Positions 61,391-64,000 of a stretch of DNA of 64,000 nucleotides are shown piece after piece. Below the pieces are notes generated by a model. It was not told the origin of the DNA and did no database searches. It saw only the letters and a list, made by a program, of their open reading frames with translations. The stretch's first letter is position 1. Every line of letters begins with the position of its first letter. This stretch comes from Gemmatimonadaceae bacterium. GTDB taxonomy: Bacteria; Gemmatimonadota; Gemmatimonadetes; Gemmatimonadales; Gemmatimonadaceae. Both the position numbers and the translations under genes were made by a program. The stretch is taken from assembly GCA_037721215.1 (NCBI GenBank), contig JBBJNV010000014.1, positions 1-64,000 of the forward strand, given 5' to 3'.

Positions 61391-63223
61391 ATGAACGAGA
61401 AGCCGCCCAGCTGGAGGGAGCGAGTGGCGGCATTGCGATACGTCGTTCCGATGATGCGACTCATCTGGCGTACGCATCGTGGCTACACGGCGTCGATGCT
61501 CGCACTGCGGCTGGTGCGCGCCTTCGTACCGGTGGCGACCTTCTGGGTGGGCAAGCTCATTCTCGACACCGTGATCGGCATTCGCGCCGGCCAGGCCACT
61601 TACGACGACCTCTGGCGGTATGTGGCGATGGAGATCGCCATCGTCGTGACGGGCGAAATCCTCGCCCGCGCGTCGTCACTCATCGAGAGCCTGCTCAGCG
61701 ACCTCTTCTCGAATGACATGAGCATCCGGCTCATGGAGCACGCGGCGACGCTCGACCTGGCGCAGTTTGAAGACCCGACCTTCTACGACCACATGGAGAG
61801 GGCACGCCGGCAGACTGTGGGCCGTATCGCGTTGCTCACTCAGGTGGTGTCCATGACCCAGGACGGCATCACTCTCCTCACACTGGGCGGAGTGCTGATT
61901 GCATACAGCCCGTGGATGCTGTTACTGCTGCTGCTTGCGGTGTTGCCGAGCTTTCTCGGCGAGACACACTTCGCAGCCCTCGGATACTCCCTGCTCTTCC
62001 GTTGGACGCCGGAACGCCGTCAGCTCGACTATCTGCGCTTTGTCGGCGCGAGTGACAAGACCGCGAAAGAAGTTCAGATGTTCGGCCTTGCCCCCTGGTT
62101 GACTGACCGATACCGGACGCTATCGCTCAAGTTCTACGAGGAGAACAAGCGGCTGTCGCTTCGCCGCGGCGCGATGGGAGCAGTGCTGTCGATATTCGGC
62201 ACTCTGGGCTATTATACGGCCTATGTAGTGATTCTGCTGCGGGCGGTTCGCGGGGAGATCACACCCGGCACGCTCATCTTTCTTTCGGCATCATTTGCCC
62301 GCGGTCGCGATACCATACAGGGTATCCTGCTCTCCGCATCAAGCGTTTATGAACAGGCGCTTTATCTGCGCGACCTGTTTGTGTTTCTGGAAATGCAGCC
62401 CACTATCAAGTCGGGCCCGGATGCGCAAAAGGTACCGGTGAAAATTCAGAGCGGTTTCGAGTTCGAGAATGTCGGATTCAGGTATCCAGGCAGCGAGCGG
62501 TGGGCCATTCGCGGACTGAATCTCAAGCTCAATCCGCGCGAGCGTGTTGCACTGGTCGGCGAGAATGGAGCGGGCAAGACGACCATCACCAAGCTCATGG
62601 CGAGGCTTTACGAGCCAACCGAAGGCCGTGTGACGCTCGATGGTGTCGACCTGCGCGAATACGATCTGGCGTCATTGCGACACGCAATCGGAGTGATATT
62701 CCAGGACTTCGTGCGTTACGACATGCGCTTCGACGAGAACATCGGCGTCGGGGAAATCGAATCTGTTCGCGCTCAGCTCGGCAACGGGAATGCAGTGCCG
62801 CCAAGTATCGAAGCTGCAGCAACCAATTCGCTGGCTGCATCGCTGCTACCGCGTTTCCCGCTGGGTTTTCAGCAGATGCTGGGACGCCGGTTCGAGCAGG
62901 GTGTGGACCTTTCAGGCGGCGAATGGCAGAAGATTGCCCTGGCCCGGGCGTATATGCGGGACGCTCAGGTTCTCATACTGGACGAGCCCACGGCGGCACT
63001 CGACGCGCGTGCCGAGTACGAAGTATTCGTCCGCTTCTCTGAACTGGTTGCCGGCCGAATGGCGATTCTGATTTCACACCGCTTCTCGACGGTGCGCATG
63101 GCTGACAGAATCATCGTGCTGCACAACGGAGCAGTCGCCGAGCAGGGGTCGCACGACGAGCTGGTTGCGTTGGGGGGGCTCTACGACGAGCTGTTCAGGA
63201 TGCAGGCCGCCGGGTATCGCTGA
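61391..63223 (+). CDS. ABC transporter, fused permease/ATP-binding protein
   Basis: A half-transporter of about 610 residues: a six-helix exporter domain (about 1-320) and an ATPase domain with Walker A GENGAGKTT, the Q-loop FQDF, signature LSGGEWQK and Walker B VLILDEPTAALD plus SHRFSTV. The domain order equals MsbA-type exporters and the sequence resembles ABC proteins adjacent to peptide or lipid processing genes. Substrate unknown. Readings from TTG 61349 or ATG 61370 are possible; I chose ATG 61391 after GGACGGCGG. It follows the CstB-like gene by 45 bases. Confidence 0.87.
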   Translation: MNEKPPSWRERVAALRYVVPMMRLIWRTHRGYTASMLALRLVRAFVPVATFWVGKLILDTVIGIRAGQATYDDLWRYVAMEIAIVVTGEILARASSLIESLLSDLFSNDMSIRLMEHAATLDLAQFEDPTFYDHMERARRQTVGRIALLTQVVSMTQDGITLLTLGGVLIAYSPWMLLLLLLAVLPSFLGETHFAALGYSLLFRWTPERRQLDYLRFVGASDKTAKEVQMFGLAPWLTDRYRTLSLKFYEENKRLSLRRGAMGAVLSIFGTLGYYTAYVVILLRAVRGEITPGTLIFLSASFARGRDTIQGILLSASSVYEQALYLRDLFVFLEMQPTIKSGPDAQKVPVKIQSGFEFENVGFRYPGSERWAIRGLNLKLNPRERVALVGENGAGKTTITKLMARLYEPTEGRVTLDGVDLREYDLASLRHAIGVIFQDFVRYDMRFDENIGVGEIESVRAQLGNGNAVPPSIEAAATNSLAASLLPRFPLGFQQMLGRRFEQGVDLSGGEWQKIALARAYMRDAQVLILDEPTAALDARAEYEVFVRFSELVAGRMAILISHRFSTVRMADRIIVLHNGAVAEQGSHDELVALGGLYDELFRMQAAGYR

Positions 63224-63298
63224 TAAAGGAGAGGTAGACGCGAGGCTGCGGGCTTTGAGGTACCTGACCCTGAAGCCAAGCGATACACGTCACGAGAC

Positions 63299-64000
63299 TC
63301 AGGGCGCCGCCGGCTGTGCGGCGGCCCATCGCGAAGGATCGAAAAGCCGCGACGGGATGGGCTCGTTCACGCGAACGTTCTCATACTTTTCCTTGAAGAA
63401 CGGCTTGCCGTCACGATATGACAGAAACTCGAACGCCACCGGGAACCCAGCGACGTCCCGGTAGTCGCTCACTCTCGTGTCGGTAATCGTCGTTCGATCC
63501 CCCCGTCGGTCCCGCTGAATGAACCGCATGAGCAGCAATCGATCTGCATCCACCCAGATCTGAGTGGACTCCAGATCGCCCGACTCGGCGCCGATAACAT
63601 AAGTACGCTCCTTCTGCCACCGCGTCTCGTGGAACTTCGAGAGATCGATGCCAAGCGAGTCGATCCGGCGAATGGTAACTGACGCCGGAATGGCGTACAC
63701 ATCAGCCGTGAGAGTAAGGAGGGGTTGAATGGAGCGACGGGTCTGGACGCGGCGGCCGTTATCGAACGTCGTCACGCGATTATTGAGAATTAGCATCCCG
63801 CTCCGGGCGGACAACGGCAGAAAGTCGATGCGAAGCCTTCCCGGTACCGAAAGGTTCTCGACCCACTGGGACTTCTCTTCCTTACCCGACTGGGTATAGA
63901 ACGTGTTGGTCTGCTCGAAACGCAGTGTCCTGTACCACTTGCCGGCATAACGATCGTGCATCTCGCGAATGAGCACGCGGGAGCCGTCGATGCCACCTCG
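63299..64000 (-). CDS. Uncharacterised protein, 5' end cut by window edge
   Basis: At least 234 codons, continuing off the right edge with no stop. Soluble, beta-rich: GKWYRTLRFEQTNTF, LSVPGRLRIDFLP, TQIWVDADRLLLMRFIQ and DVAGFPVAFEFLSYRDGKP. The pattern of repeated long strands recalls LolA/LolB-like or outer-membrane lipoprotein-sorting folds, but I cannot assign it. It converges on the ABC transporter; the gap 63224-63298 is featureless. Confidence 0.65.
   Translation of the reverse strand, partial: RGGIDGSRVLIREMHDRYAGKWYRTLRFEQTNTFYTQSGKEEKSQWVENLSVPGRLRIDFLPLSARSGMLILNNRVTTFDNGRRVQTRRSIQPLLTLTADVYAIPASVTIRRIDSLGIDLSKFHETRWQKERTYVIGAESGDLESTQIWVDADRLLLMRFIQRDRRGDRTTITDTRVSDYRDVAGFPVAFEFLSYRDGKPFFKEKYENVRVNEPIPSRLFDPSRWAAAQPAAP

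Overview
The window is GC-rich and densely coding. The gene set (alternative complex III, a TonB/ExbB/ExbD system of a Gram-negative envelope, a membrane pyrophosphatase, NamZ, inositol-phosphate synthase, SpeA) fits a free-living aerobic diderm heterotroph. My best guess is a member of the Gemmatimonadota. That is inferred from gene content and protein style; there is no rRNA in the window.

Layout. 0-2.8 kb (minus): an overlapping smpB, cell-wall amidase, pyrD, pyrF series that runs off the left edge, then tRNA-Leu(CAG). 3-8.5 kb (minus): Rrf2 regulator, aspartate ammonia-lyase, MBL hydrolase, thioredoxin reductase, SDR and PHP phosphoesterase. 8.4-13.5 kb (minus): 2-oxo-acid dehydrogenase E1alpha, E1beta and E2 with small uncharacterised genes woven in. 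13-15.4 kb: inositol-phosphate synthase and two lipoproteins. 15.5-21.7 kb: a divergent locus of NamZ muramidase, two sodium:solute symporters, an A-type Fe-S carrier and a BadF-type sugar kinase, probably for muropeptide sugar salvage. 21.8-22.5 kb: a small element with 118-bp inverted repeats around an IVP/four-helix-bundle gene. 22.5-29.5 kb (minus): amino-acid transporters and the proton pyrophosphatase.

29.6-35 kb (minus): a TonB-ExbB-ExbD-ExbD-TonB operon and a two-component system. 35-41.5 kb: a broken pilin-like gene, TrxC, a nucleotidyltransferase, a fused MFS/spermidine-synthase-like protein and a DegT-family aminotransferase. 41.5-42.9 kb: a MarR regulator with a palindromic operator inside its promoter, a second operator in front of a broken DoxX gene, a broken lipoprotein gene, a terminator and tRNA-Ala(TGC). 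42.9-50.8 kb (minus): actABCDEF, the quinol-oxidising alternative complex III. 50.9-57.4 kb: TrmJ-like methyltransferase, small membrane proteins, an M15-like peptidase with an inserted calcium loop, DedA, SOD, SpeA and PdxH. 57.5-64 kb: a GT-C-like membrane protein, a CstB-like persulfide dioxygenase-rhodanese, an ABC exporter and a gene cut by the right edge.

Most interesting signals: the inverted-repeat element around the frameshift-compensated IVP gene; a 17-bp perfect hairpin plus T-run that contains the start codon of a symporter; the probably leaderless, self-operated marR; a TonB2 gene with no usual start codon; and the NamZ/symporter/kinase locus. No CRISPR array, prophage or recognisable transposase gene was seen.
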